A stretch of DNA of 64,000 bases, from positions 186,001-250,000 of the forward strand of contig CP126194.1 in NCBI GenBank assembly GCA_030272155.1, read 5' to 3'. Origin of the DNA: Tetradesmus obliquus (taxonomy: Eukaryota > Chlorophyta > Chlorophyceae > Sphaeropleales > Scenedesmaceae). Positions 20,308 through 33,700 of the stretch are shown one piece after another. Position 1 is the stretch's first letter; the number at the start of each line of letters is the position of its first letter. The notes beneath the pieces are model-generated. The model did not search any database. It was not told the DNA's origin and saw only the letters and a list, made by a program, of their open reading frames with translations. The position numbers were made by a program, and so were the translations under genes.

Positions 20308-22210
20308 GGATTCAAAACATATGCAGGCGTCAGCTGTGCTTCTGCTAGCAGTGCAAACAGAAATAACATGTCAGGTCAACCTAATGTTTGCAGCAACCTG
20401 GGGTTTGACCAGCCTTCACTAGGCACTGGTACGAAAGTAGCGCAAAGGCAGCATACTCATTGAATGCAACTTTCAACAACGAATCTAAATCAAATTGAGC
20501 CACTATATGGGGTGCTGTGTAACTTGAGTAAAGTGCTTGCAAACCACCTGCTGCGCCCCGACTCTTTGAATTTTCGCGGGTCTGTTATCTGCTGCTTTCT
20601 GCTGCTATAGGGCGCTGCTGCCTGCACATATGTATTCATGTAACCGGTTCTACTTCTGGGCAGCACTTGCTGGCTGATCAGGCTCTGCAGTTGTGGTGTG
20701 CCAAGTGCCCTGCCGCTGTTGTTGCGGTCTGCTGTCTGGCCCTGTACGTTGTGCGCTGCGCTGCTGCTGCTAATCTTGTTGCGGATCACCGATCGACGTT
20801 TCAGCATTACAGGCAGCTGCTGCGCGTGTGCAGCTAGGGTGGTTGAGCACAGTTGGTTGAGTGCTGCCATTCCACACACTCTCCTGCAGACATTCATCTT
20901 GTGTGATCACGCTGAATTCTGGAGCTGAAAAGAACTAGCAGTTTGGAGCGGGCGCTGCAAGCAGGTGAGGTGCCTGCAGGACAGCTGACATGCAAGCAAA
21001 CCAAGGCAGCAGGTTCAGCAGCTGTGCCTTGCTGTACCTACCACAAGCAGCAGGTTGCTGTGCCAGCATGGCTTTCTGTTTGTGTGCTATGTGGCTTTGT
21101 CTCATATCTGGGATGCTAGGTTCGTACCCTACCCCACTGAAGGCAAAAATGCACATCTTCCTTTGCTGCAGCAGTTCTCAGCCTGCATTGCAATCCTGCT
21201 GCTGCTGTTTCTGGGCAAAGTTGATGAATTGCCTGCCCACCTGTTTATGTTATAGCAGGCCTGCTGCAGCTGCTGCTGGTGGTGCAGCTGTCCCAAATCC
21301 TGCATTACTGTTGTTTGCAATTGCTGGGACCTGCCTGGCCAGCAGCACATTCAGCAGCAGACAGCAGAGTGCAGCTCAGAGGAGGGTGCTGTCACCTGCT
21401 GTAGCCTCTGTTTTTCGAATGCACACTTTGCCAGGCAAGACAGCAGCAGCAGCAGCCTGGTGGTCATGCAGTGCTGCTGCTAAATTTTCAAAAGCACATT
21501 CAGAGCACAGCCTTGTCTTGAAAGACGTTTTAAAAGCAATCCGAATTGTCTGCTGTTGCTGCCGCAGCACGATCGAGCTGGCGTAGCCTGCACAGGTGTC
21601 TTGGACTCACTGGCTCCGTGACCAGGCTGGCTGCCCGGCGTCTTACCGGAGAAAATTCTCGGCCCAGTAAGATGTAAGAATCAGCTATTATGTATGAGGA
21701 TAAGTTTGCAGCGTGACAGCTGTCTGCATCGAGAGTGGCTGATTCGGCAGCACTTCCCCGTCACGGATTACCTGACTCAAACACAGCTTTCTCCTGCCGT
21801 GCGTCAGCTCAATTTAATTCTTGAATAGATGTTATTACAATGCCAAGAGTGCAGCGACATCAATGCATCCTGCTTGGTAGGGCAACCGTTGAGACAAGTA
21901 ACGTGTGGTTCAGTAGCTGGAGCTGCATGAAGCACATGTTAGCACGTACAATAATTAATTTCAACCGTAACAAGTACAATCATTCACGCACATCGGCTCA
22001 ACTCGCCTGCATGTGAACTGCCCATCAACAGCACTGCTGCCCTGGCAGAACTGCCTTGCCACGCGCCCGCGCTTTTCACTCTGGGCCAGTCTATGCACCA
22101 ATACACCATCTGACAATTATTATCAGATAACAATCTATCAACTAATCATGCCTGTGGCTGTCCATGCTGGCATACAGTTGAAAACAAAGACATAACCACC
22201 CAGCTACAGC
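20308..22210. other. Intergenic spacer carrying one 723-bp insert
   Basis: 1,903 bp; counterpart of 5228-7130 in the second higher-order repeat. Confidence 0.6.
20417..21139. mobile_element. 723-bp non-autonomous element, copy 2
   Basis: Same ends, same orientation and same flanks (CCTT/AAGG) as the copy at 5337. Confidence 0.7.
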
Positions 22211-23721
22211 ATGGCACCAGCACATCGCCGGCGCCGTGCGGTGCGCACACACAGGAGCCCAACCAGCAGAGGAGCTGTCAGAAAGGTGAGCTTGCAGGGA
22301 GTGTCAATCAACGACCTGCTGACAGCTGCTAGCTGTCTAGAGTGCAGCCAGCAGCCATATACATTCTAAGCCCTGCAGCAGCAGCAGCAGCGTGCTCAGC
22401 GCTGATCATCCCTAGGCCAGTTGCCAGCCGTACCCGTGCGCTGCTTGTTGTCACGGCATACAAACACCCTGTCCAGCCTGCTGCGCACCACATCCCACAA
22501 ATCTGGCAGCCTCAGTGCATCAGCCATGACAGAGGCAGGTGTGATGTTCATGAATGTGTCACGCAGCGTCCGCTGCAGATCACGCGGTGATACATCTGCA
22601 CCAGTCAGCTGGTAGGTGTTGTACAGATGGTTACGGAAGCTAGCCTTGAGGCTGCCGAATGCATGCTCAATGGGCTGGTTGAAGTCTGGGGAGTAGGGTG
22701 CAATTTGCAGCACCTGCTCTGGGCTGATGCCAACTGCAGCTAGGAGCTCTGCGGCATCTTGCCCGACATGAACACTGGGGTTGTCGAAGATGTACAGCGG
22801 CGTAGTGCCGCGCGTGCGCTGCTGTTGGTTAGCCTTCTCTGCAAGCTCCTTCATGCAGTGGACAAACTCCAGCTGTGTCATGCTCTTGGCCTTCACGTTC
22901 TTCTTCTTCTTCTGCCTCTTCAACTGCAGGTGCAGGTTTTGCCGGGTTGGCAGCGGAAAGCCTTGTTAGCAGCAGCGCAGCTGAATGTGGATGTGCAAGT
23001 GGATGATAAGGGACGCCCATTCATCAGGCTTGAGGCAGATGGGAAAAGCAGGCCCAGGATCATCAGCTTGGGGATACGCAAGCGGCCACTGCACTGGGCC
23101 ATGACGGGTTGCCTGCCAGGTGTGCAGCACTTCAAGTTCTGCGAGCCGCGCGCTGCCGCAACTGAAGCAGCTCTGGAGTGCAAGCAGTGTGCATGTTTGA
23201 TGCCTAATGTGGGTGGCACAGGCGCACGCAACATGCCTGCAAGTGAGGAGCAGCTGATGCGCAAGCTGTACAGGTTGGGAATATGTGACAGCATGTGCGC
23301 GCAAGTGGCAGTAGGGTGGTGGCGAGGCCGGGTCGATTTCTTGCATGCGCAGCGCAGCGTGCTGATTCAAGCAGATGGGACATGCCATGACACTGGTATG
23401 TATGACAACAGCACAGAGAAGCTGTTGCAGCGCAACGTTGCCTTCTGTGCTGCTGCGTATGCCAAGTTCCTGCCAGCAGGCGGCAGTGTGCTGCGGGTGC
23501 GCACATGTGAAAGTGACTGGCAGGATTCCCTGGAGACTGGTTTCCAGCTTGCTGCTGGGGGTGGTGTCATTGTGCTGTCACCAAGCTACTCTGTTGTTAT
23601 GGTCAGCGCAGGCCGCGGTGTGCAGCGCGCCTTCCCTGAGGCACTGCGAGATGCACTGCCACGTTGTGTGTACACAGAACGCAACAGCTGGCATGTCCTT
23701 CAATGGCGCGCATCTAACTAA
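22211..23721 (+). CDS. Vsr/EDxHD-like nuclease, copy 6
   Basis: Exon 1 22211-22285, exon 2 22930-23721. Confidence 0.7.
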
Positions 23722-24617
23722 TAGCAGCACACACTCACATAGTATGGTGTGTTGGGGTTGCCAACGTGGTCAATGTTGTCTGTTGTGCCGGTGGTGAACT
23801 TGCAGTAGACAGCGCCGTGCACCGCGTTGACGGCGCACACAAAGTGTAGCTTGACTGGTTTGTTGTCCTGGCCCTTGCGCATCCACTTGCATGGTAGCAC
23901 AGCATGTACGTTTGCATCATGTGCATCGCAATACACCTTGATGGCGCCGCCTGCTAGGTTGGACATCCAGAGTTTGCACTCATCAACAAAATAAATTCTG
24001 CTCAGCAAGTCTGGCTCATCCTGGAACATCTTGTAGAGCCTCTCTGCTGCAGCCTTTCTCCTGTCTTTCTGCTTGTCTGTCAGGTCCATCTTTACATCTA
24101 TTCTTCTGCGCACCAGGTTGGGGTCGACAGCTTTCATGCGCTTCAGCAGTTGCTTGGGCCTGATGTTGTACTTCCTGCATAGGCCACCCAGGTACTCATT
24201 TTCCTGACAAGCAAGTTTGATTGATGTCCACCATACATGCACGTCGACTTTCTTCTTTGCTTCTGCACTTGGGTAGGCCTTGACTACCTTGCCAGCTTTG
24301 AATGTTTCACTGGCCTTTAATGCCACGTCATCTGGGACTTTTGGGGGTCTGCCCTTGTGCTTGGGAGTTGCCACCGTGCCATACTGCTTGAAGTTCTTGT
24401 AGTGGGTCATGCAGAAGGAATTCAGGTCCTGTTTGATTTGAGCAGCATGCTTAGGATAGTGTACTCTGTAATAGCCTGCCGCGCCCTTTGGACTGCCGGC
24501 GATGGCTAGCATCGTGAGCACCGCCACCACCGCCGCCACCCGCGCGCCCGTTGACTTGCGGTTGCTCTCCCATCCCAAAGGGTGCTTGCGCACCATGGAC
24601 AGCCACCCTGCAGCCAT
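22396..24617 (-). CDS. Tc1/mariner-type transposase, copy 6
   Basis: Exon 1 24617-23739, exon 2 22923-22396. The upstream site is empty (central A). Confidence 0.83.
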
Positions 24618-25800
24618 GGATTCAAAACATATGCAGGCGTCAGCTGTGCTTCTGCTAGCAGTGCAAACAGAAATAACATGTCAGGTCAACCTAATGTTTG
24701 CAGCAACCTGGGGTTTGACCAGCCTTCAGAAGGCAAAAATGCACATCTTCCTTTGCTGCAGCAGTTCTCAGCCTGCATTGCAATCCTGCTGCTGCTGTTT
24801 CTGGGCAAAGTTGATGAATTGCCTGCCCACCTGTTTATGTTATAGCAGGCCTGCTGCAGCTGCTGCTGGTGGTGCAGCTGTCCCAAATCCTGCATTACTG
24901 TTGTTTGCAATTGCTGGGACCTGCCTGGCCAGCAGCACATTCAGCAGCAGACAGCAGAGTGCAGCTCAGAGGAGGGTGCTGTCACCTGCTGTAGCCTCTG
25001 TTTTTCGAATGCACACTTTGCCAGGCAAGACAGCAGCAGCAGCAGCCTGGTGGTCATGCAGTGCTGCTGCTAAATTTTCAAAAGCACATTCAGAGCACAG
25101 CCTTGTCTTGAAAGACGTTTTAAAAGCAATCCGAATTGTCTGCTGTTGCTGCCGCAGCACGATCGAGCTGGCGTAGCCTGCACAGGTGTCTTGGACTCAC
25201 TGGCTCCGTGACCAGGCTGGCTGCCCGGCGTCTTACCGGAGAAAATTCTCGGCCCAGTAAGATGTAAGAATCAGCTATTATGTATGAGGATAAGTTTGCA
25301 GCGTGACAGCTGTCTGCATCGAGAGTGGCTGATTCGGCAGCACTTCCCCGTCACGGATTACCTGACTCAAACACAGCTTTCTCCTGCCGTGCGTCAGCTC
25401 AATTTAATTCTTGAATAGATGTTATTACAATGCCAAGAGTGCAGCGACATCAATGCATCCTGCTTGGTAGGGCAACCGTTGAGACAAGTAACGTGTGGTT
25501 CAGTAGCTGGAGCTGCATGAAGCACATGTTAGCACGTACAATAATTAATTTCAACCGTAACAAGTACAATCATTCACGCACATCGGCTCAACTCGCCTGC
25601 ATGTGAACTGCCCATCAACAGCACTGCTGCCCTGGCAGAACTGCCTTGCCACGCGCCCGCGCTTTTCACTCTGGGCCAGTCTATGCACCAATACACCATC
25701 TGACAATTATTATCAGATAACAATCTATCAACTAATCATGCCTGTGGCTGTCCATGCTGGCATACAGTTGAAAACAAAGACATAACCACCCAGCTACAGC
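24618..25800. other. Intergenic spacer, empty-site type A
   Basis: 1,183 bp with the palindrome at 24722-24734. Confidence 0.6.
24722..24734. repeat. Empty insertion site palindrome, central A
   Basis: GCCTTC-A-GAAGGC, 15,080 bp from the site at 9642. Confidence 0.75.
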
Positions 25801-27311
25801 ATGGCACCAGCACATCGCCGGCGCCGTGCGGTGCGCACACACAGGAGCCCAACCAGCAGAGGAGCTGTCAGAAAGGTGAGCTTGCAGGGAGTGTCAATCA
25901 ACGACCTGCTGACAGCTGCTAGCTGTCTAGAGTGCAGCCAGCAGCCATATACATTCTAAGCCCTGCAGCAGCAGCAGCAGCGTGCTCAGCGCTGATCATC
26001 CCTAGGCCAGTTGCCAGCCGTACCCGTGCGCTGCTTGTTGTCACGGCATACAAACACCCTGTCCAGCCTGCTGCGCACCACATCCCACAAATCTGGCAGC
26101 CTCAGTGCATCAGCCATGACAGAGGCAGGTGTGATGTTCATGAATGTGTCACGCAGCGTCCGCTGCAGATCACGCGGTGATACATCTGCACCAGTCAGCT
26201 GGTAGGTGTTGTACAGATGGTTACGGAAGCTAGCCTTGAGGCTGCCGAATGCATGCTCAATGGGCTGGTTGAAGTCTGGGGAGTAGGGTGCAATTTGCAG
26301 CACCTGCTCTGGGCTGATGCCAACTGCAGCTAGGAGCTCTGCGGCATCTTGCCCGACATGAACACTGGGGTTGTCGAAGATGTACAGCGGCGTAGTGCCG
26401 CGCGTGCGCTGCTGTTGGTTAGCCTTCTCTGCAAGCTCCTTCATGCAGTGGACAAACTCCAGCTGTGTCATGCTCTTGGCCTTCACGTTCTTCTTCTTCT
26501 TCTGCCTCTTCAACTGCAGGTGCAGGTTTTGCCGGGTTGGCAGCGGAAAGCCTTGTTAGCAGCAGCGCAGCTGAATGTGGATGTGCAAGTGGATGATAAG
26601 GGACGCCCATTCATCAGGCTTGAGGCAGATGGGAAAAGCAGGCCCAGGATCATCAGCTTGGGGATACGCAAGCGGCCACTGCACTGGGCCATGACGGGTT
26701 GCCTGCCAGGTGTGCAGCACTTCAAGTTCTGCGAGCCGCGCGCTGCCGCAACTGAAGCAGCTCTGGAGTGCAAGCAGTGTGCATGTTTGATGCCTAATGT
26801 GGGTGGCACAGGCGCACGCAACATGCCTGCAAGTGAGGAGCAGCTGATGCGCAAGCTGTACAGGTTGGGAATATGTGACAGCATGTGCGCGCAAGTGGCA
26901 GTAGGGTGGTGGCGAGGCCGGGTCGATTTCTTGCATGCGCAGCGCAGCGTGCTGATTCAAGCAGATGGGACATGCCATGACACTGGTATGTATGACAACA
27001 GCACAGAGAAGCTGTTGCAGCGCAACGTTGCCTTCTGTGCTGCTGCGTATGCCAAGTTCCTGCCAGCAGGCGGCAGTGTGCTGCGGGTGCGCACATGTGA
27101 AAGTGACTGGCAGGATTCCCTGGAGACTGGTTTCCAGCTTGCTGCTGGGGGTGGTGTCATTGTGCTGTCACCAAGCTACTCTGTTGTTATGGTCAGCGCA
27201 GGCCGCGGTGTGCAGCGCGCCTTCCCTGAGGCACTGCGAGATGCACTGCCACGTTGTGTGTACACAGAACGCAACAGCTGGCATGTCCTTCAATGGCGCG
27301 CATCTAACTAA
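25801..27311 (+). CDS. Vsr/EDxHD-like nuclease, copy 7
   Basis: Exon 1 25801-25875, exon 2 26520-27311. Confidence 0.7.
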
Positions 27312-28207
27312 TAGCAGCACACACTCACATAGTATGGTGTGTTGGGGTTGCCAACGTGGTCAATGTTGTCTGTTGTGCCGGTGGTGAACTTGCAGTAGAC
27401 AGCGCCGTGCACCGCGTTGACGGCGCACACAAAGTGTAGCTTGACTGGTTTGTTGTCCTGGCCCTTGCGCATCCACTTGCATGGTAGCACAGCATGTACG
27501 TTTGCATCATGTGCATCGCAATACACCTTGATGGCGCCGCCTGCTAGGTTGGACATCCAGAGTTTGCACTCATCAACAAAATAAATTCTGCTCAGCAAGT
27601 CTGGCTCATCCTGGAACATCTTGTAGAGCCTCTCTGCTGCAGCCTTTCTCCTGTCTTTCTGCTTGTCTGTCAGGTCCATCTTTACATCTATTCTTCTGCG
27701 CACCAGGTTGGGGTCGACAGCTTTCATGCGCTTCAGCAGTTGCTTGGGCCTGATGTTGTACTTCCTGCATAGGCCACCCAGGTACTCATTTTCCTGACAA
27801 GCAAGTTTGATTGATGTCCACCATACATGCACGTCGACTTTCTTCTTTGCTTCTGCACTTGGGTAGGCCTTGACTACCTTGCCAGCTTTGAATGTTTCAC
27901 TGGCCTTTAATGCCACGTCATCTGGGACTTTTGGGGGTCTGCCCTTGTGCTTGGGAGTTGCCACCGTGCCATACTGCTTGAAGTTCTTGTAGTGGGTCAT
28001 GCAGAAGGAATTCAGGTCCTGTTTGATTTGAGCAGCATGCTTAGGATAGTGTACTCTGTAATAGCCTGCCGCGCCCTTTGGACTGCCGGCGATGGCTAGC
28101 ATCGTGAGCACCGCCACCACCGCCGCCACCCGCGCGCCCGTTGACTTGCGGTTGCTCTCCCATCCCAAAGGGTGCTTGCGCACCATGGACAGCCACCCTG
28201 CAGCCAT
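25986..28207 (-). CDS. Tc1/mariner-type transposase, copy 7
   Basis: Exon 1 28207-27329, exon 2 26513-25986. The upstream site is empty (central T). Confidence 0.83.
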
Positions 28208-29390
28208 GGATTCAAAACATATGCAGGCGTCAGCTGTGCTTCTGCTAGCAGTGCAAACAGAAATAACATGTCAGGTCAACCTAATGTTTGCAGCAACCTG
28301 GGGTTTGACCAGCCTTCTGAAGGCAAAAATGCACATCTTCCTTTGCTGCAGCAGTTCTCAGCCTGCATTGCAATCCTGCTGCTGCTGTTTCTGGGCAAAG
28401 TTGATGAATTGCCTGCCCACCTGTTTATGTTATAGCAGGCCTGCTGCAGCTGCTGCTGGTGGTGCAGCTGTCCCAAATCCTGCATTACTGTTGTTTGCAA
28501 TTGCTGGGACCTGCCTGGCCAGCAGCACATTCAGCAGCAGACAGCAGAGTGCAGCTCAGAGGAGGGTGCTGTCACCTGCTGTAGCCTCTGTTTTTCGAAT
28601 GCACACTTTGCCAGGCAAGACAGCAGCAGCAGCAGCCTGGTGGTCATGCAGTGCTGCTGCTAAATTTTCAAAAGCACATTCAGAGCACAGCCTTGTCTTG
28701 AAAGACGTTTTAAAAGCAATCCGAATTGTCTGCTGTTGCTGCCGCAGCACGATCGAGCTGGCGTAGCCTGCACAGGTGTCTTGGACTCACTGGCTCCGTG
28801 ACCAGGCTGGCTGCCCGGCGTCTTACCGGAGAAAATTCTCGGCCCAGTAAGATGTAAGAATCAGCTATTATGTATGAGGATAAGTTTGCAGCGTGACAGC
28901 TGTCTGCATCGAGAGTGGCTGATTCGGCAGCACTTCCCCGTCACGGATTACCTGACTCAAACACAGCTTTCTCCTGCCGTGCGTCAGCTCAATTTAATTC
29001 TTGAATAGATGTTATTACAATGCCAAGAGTGCAGCGACATCAATGCATCCTGCTTGGTAGGGCAACCGTTGAGACAAGTAACGTGTGGTTCAGTAGCTGG
29101 AGCTGCATGAAGCACATGTTAGCACGTACAATAATTAATTTCAACCGTAACAAGTACAATCATTCACGCACATCGGCTCAACTCGCCTGCATGTGAACTG
29201 CCCATCAACAGCACTGCTGCCCTGGCAGAACTGCCTTGCCACGCGCCCGCGCTTTTCACTCTGGGCCAGTCTATGCACCAATACACCATCTGACAATTAT
29301 TATCAGATAACAATCTATCAACTAATCATGCCTGTGGCTGTCCATGCTGGCATACAGTTGAAAACAAAGACATAACCACCCAGCTACAGC
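28208..29390. other. Intergenic spacer, empty-site type T
   Basis: 1,183 bp with the palindrome at 28312-28324. It is the last spacer of the second higher-order repeat. Confidence 0.6.
28312..28324. repeat. Empty insertion site palindrome, central T
   Basis: GCCTTC-T-GAAGGC. This is the last T-type site; all later empty sites are A-type. Confidence 0.75.
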
Positions 29391-30901
29391 ATGGCACCAG
29401 CACATCGCCGGCGCCGTGCGGTGCGCACACACAGGAGCCCAACCAGCAGAGGAGCTGTCAGAAAGGTGAGCTTGCAGGGAGTGTCAATCAACGACCTGCT
29501 GACAGCTGCTAGCTGTCTAGAGTGCAGCCAGCAGCCATATACATTCTAAGCCCTGCAGCAGCAGCAGCAGCGTGCTCAGCGCTGATCATCCCTAGGCCAG
29601 TTGCCAGCCGTACCCGTGCGCTGCTTGTTGTCACGGCATACAAACACCCTGTCCAGCCTGCTGCGCACCACATCCCACAAATCTGGCAGCCTCAGTGCAT
29701 CAGCCATGACAGAGGCAGGTGTGATGTTCATGAATGTGTCACGCAGCGTCCGCTGCAGATCACGCGGTGATACATCTGCACCAGTCAGCTGGTAGGTGTT
29801 GTACAGATGGTTACGGAAGCTAGCCTTGAGGCTGCCGAATGCATGCTCAATGGGCTGGTTGAAGTCTGGGGAGTAGGGTGCAATTTGCAGCACCTGCTCT
29901 GGGCTGATGCCAACTGCAGCTAGGAGCTCTGCGGCATCTTGCCCGACATGAACACTGGGGTTGTCGAAGATGTACAGCGGCGTAGTGCCGCGCGTGCGCT
30001 GCTGTTGGTTAGCCTTCTCTGCAAGCTCCTTCATGCAGTGGACAAACTCCAGCTGTGTCATGCTCTTGGCCTTCACGTTCTTCTTCTTCTTCTGCCTCTT
30101 CAACTGCAGGTGCAGGTTTTGCCGGGTTGGCAGCGGAAAGCCTTGTTAGCAGCAGCGCAGCTGAATGTGGATGTGCAAGTGGATGATAAGGGACGCCCAT
30201 TCATCAGGCTTGAGGCAGATGGGAAAAGCAGGCCCAGGATCATCAGCTTGGGGATACGCAAGCGGCCACTGCACTGGGCCATGACGGGTTGCCTGCCAGG
30301 TGTGCAGCACTTCAAGTTCTGCGAGCCGCGCGCTGCCGCAACTGAAGCAGCTCTGGAGTGCAAGCAGTGTGCATGTTTGATGCCTAATGTGGGTGGCACA
30401 GGCGCACGCAACATGCCTGCAAGTGAGGAGCAGCTGATGCGCAAGCTGTACAGGTTGGGAATATGTGACAGCATGTGCGCGCAAGTGGCAGTAGGGTGGT
30501 GGCGAGGCCGGGTCGATTTCTTGCATGCGCAGCGCAGCGTGCTGATTCAAGCAGATGGGACATGCCATGACACTGGTATGTATGACAACAGCACAGAGAA
30601 GCTGTTGCAGCGCAACGTTGCCTTCTGTGCTGCTGCGTATGCCAAGTTCCTGCCAGCAGGCGGCAGTGTGCTGCGGGTGCGCACATGTGAAAGTGACTGG
30701 CAGGATTCCCTGGAGACTGGTTTCCAGCTTGCTGCTGGGGGTGGTGTCATTGTGCTGTCACCAAGCTACTCTGTTGTTATGGTCAGCGCAGGCCGCGGTG
30801 TGCAGCGCGCCTTCCCTGAGGCACTGCGAGATGCACTGCCACGTTGTGTGTACACAGAACGCAACAGCTGGCATGTCCTTCAATGGCGCGCATCTAACTA
30901 A
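29391..30901 (+). CDS. Vsr/EDxHD-like nuclease, copy 8
   Basis: Exon 1 29391-29465, exon 2 30110-30901. Confidence 0.7.
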
Positions 30902-31797
30902 TAGCAGCACACACTCACATAGTATGGTGTGTTGGGGTTGCCAACGTGGTCAATGTTGTCTGTTGTGCCGGTGGTGAACTTGCAGTAGACAGCGCCGTGC
31001 ACCGCGTTGACGGCGCACACAAAGTGTAGCTTGACTGGTTTGTTGTCCTGGCCCTTGCGCATCCACTTGCATGGTAGCACAGCATGTACGTTTGCATCAT
31101 GTGCATCGCAATACACCTTGATGGCGCCGCCTGCTAGGTTGGACATCCAGAGTTTGCACTCATCAACAAAATAAATTCTGCTCAGCAAGTCTGGCTCATC
31201 CTGGAACATCTTGTAGAGCCTCTCTGCTGCAGCCTTTCTCCTGTCTTTCTGCTTGTCTGTCAGGTCCATCTTTACATCTATTCTTCTGCGCACCAGGTTG
31301 GGGTCGACAGCTTTCATGCGCTTCAGCAGTTGCTTGGGCCTGATGTTGTACTTCCTGCATAGGCCACCCAGGTACTCATTTTCCTGACAAGCAAGTTTGA
31401 TTGATGTCCACCATACATGCACGTCGACTTTCTTCTTTGCTTCTGCACTTGGGTAGGCCTTGACTACCTTGCCAGCTTTGAATGTTTCACTGGCCTTTAA
31501 TGCCACGTCATCTGGGACTTTTGGGGGTCTGCCCTTGTGCTTGGGAGTTGCCACCGTGCCATACTGCTTGAAGTTCTTGTAGTGGGTCATGCAGAAGGAA
31601 TTCAGGTCCTGTTTGATTTGAGCAGCATGCTTAGGATAGTGTACTCTGTAATAGCCTGCCGCGCCCTTTGGACTGCCGGCGATGGCTAGCATCGTGAGCA
31701 CCGCCACCACCGCCGCCACCCGCGCGCCCGTTGACTTGCGGTTGCTCTCCCATCCCAAAGGGTGCTTGCGCACCATGGACAGCCACCCTGCAGCCAT
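29576..31797 (-). CDS. Tc1/mariner-type transposase, copy 8
   Basis: Exon 1 31797-30919, exon 2 30103-29576. One insert lies upstream. Confidence 0.83.
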
Positions 31798-33700
31798 GGA
31801 TTCAAAACATATGCAGGCGTCAGCTGTGCTTCTGCTAGCAGTGCAAACAGAAATAACATGTCAGGTCAACCTAATGTTTGCAGCAACCTGGGGTTTGACC
31901 AGCCTTCACTAGGCACTGGTACGAAAGTAGCGCAAAGGCAGCATACTCATTGAATGCAACTTTCAACAACGAATCTAAATCAAATTGAGCCACTATATGG
32001 GGTGCTGTGTAACTTGAGTAAAGTGCTTGCAAACCACCTGCTGCGCCCCGACTCTTTGAATTTTCGCGGGTCTGTTATCTGCTGCTTTCTGCTGCTATAG
32101 GGCGCTGCTGCCTGCACATATGTATTCATGTAACCGGTTCTACTTCTGGGCAGCACTTGCTGGCTGATCAGGCTCTGCAGTTGTGGTGTGCCAAGTGCCC
32201 TGCCGCTGTTGTTGCGGTCTGCTGTCTGGCCCTGTACGTTGTGCGCTGCGCTGCTGCTGCTAATCTTGTTGCGGATCACCGATCGACGTTTCAGCATTAC
32301 AGGCAGCTGCTGCGCGTGTGCAGCTAGGGTGGTTGAGCACAGTTGGTTGAGTGCTGCCATTCCACACACTCTCCTGCAGACATTCATCTTGTGTGATCAC
32401 GCTGAATTCTGGAGCTGAAAAGAACTAGCAGTTTGGAGCGGGCGCTGCAAGCAGGTGAGGTGCCTGCAGGACAGCTGACATGCAAGCAAACCAAGGCAGC
32501 AGGTTCAGCAGCTGTGCCTTGCTGTACCTACCACAAGCAGCAGGTTGCTGTGCCAGCATGGCTTTCTGTTTGTGTGCTATGTGGCTTTGTCTCATATCTG
32601 GGATGCTAGGTTCGTACCCTACCCCACTGAAGGCAAAAATGCACATCTTCCTTTGCTGCAGCAGTTCTCAGCCTGCATTGCAATCCTGCTGCTGCTGTTT
32701 CTGGGCAAAGTTGATGAATTGCCTGCCCACCTGTTTATGTTATAGCAGGCCTGCTGCAGCTGCTGCTGGTGGTGCAGCTGTCCCAAATCCTGCATTACTG
32801 TTGTTTGCAATTGCTGGGACCTGCCTGGCCAGCAGCACATTCAGCAGCAGACAGCAGAGTGCAGCTCAGAGGAGGGTGCTGTCACCTGCTGTAGCCTCTG
32901 TTTTTCGAATGCACACTTTGCCAGGCAAGACAGCAGCAGCAGCAGCCTGGTGGTCATGCAGTGCTGCTGCTAAATTTTCAAAAGCACATTCAGAGCACAG
33001 CCTTGTCTTGAAAGACGTTTTAAAAGCAATCCGAATTGTCTGCTGTTGCTGCCGCAGCACGATCGAGCTGGCGTAGCCTGCACAGGTGTCTTGGACTCAC
33101 TGGCTCCGTGACCAGGCTGGCTGCCCGGCGTCTTACCGGAGAAAATTCTCGGCCCAGTAAGATGTAAGAATCAGCTATTATGTATGAGGATAAGTTTGCA
33201 GCGTGACAGCTGTCTGCATCGAGAGTGGCTGATTCGGCAGCACTTCCCCGTCACGGATTACCTGACTCAAACACAGCTTTCTCCTGCCGTGCGTCAGCTC
33301 AATTTAATTCTTGAATAGATGTTATTACAATGCCAAGAGTGCAGCGACATCAATGCATCCTGCTTGGTAGGGCAACCGTTGAGACAAGTAACGTGTGGTT
33401 CAGTAGCTGGAGCTGCATGAAGCACATGTTAGCACGTACAATAATTAATTTCAACCGTAACAAGTACAATCATTCACGCACATCGGCTCAACTCGCCTGC
33501 ATGTGAACTGCCCATCAACAGCACTGCTGCCCTGGCAGAACTGCCTTGCCACGCGCCCGCGCTTTTCACTCTGGGCCAGTCTATGCACCAATACACCATC
33601 TGACAATTATTATCAGATAACAATCTATCAACTAATCATGCCTGTGGCTGTCCATGCTGGCATACAGTTGAAAACAAAGACATAACCACCCAGCTACAGC
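31798..33700. other. Intergenic spacer carrying one 723-bp insert
   Basis: 1,903 bp with the insert at 31907-32629. Confidence 0.6.
31907..32629. mobile_element. 723-bp non-autonomous element, copy 3
   Basis: Ends CACTAGG and CCCCACTG between CCTT and AAGG, in the same orientation as the other copies. Confidence 0.7.
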
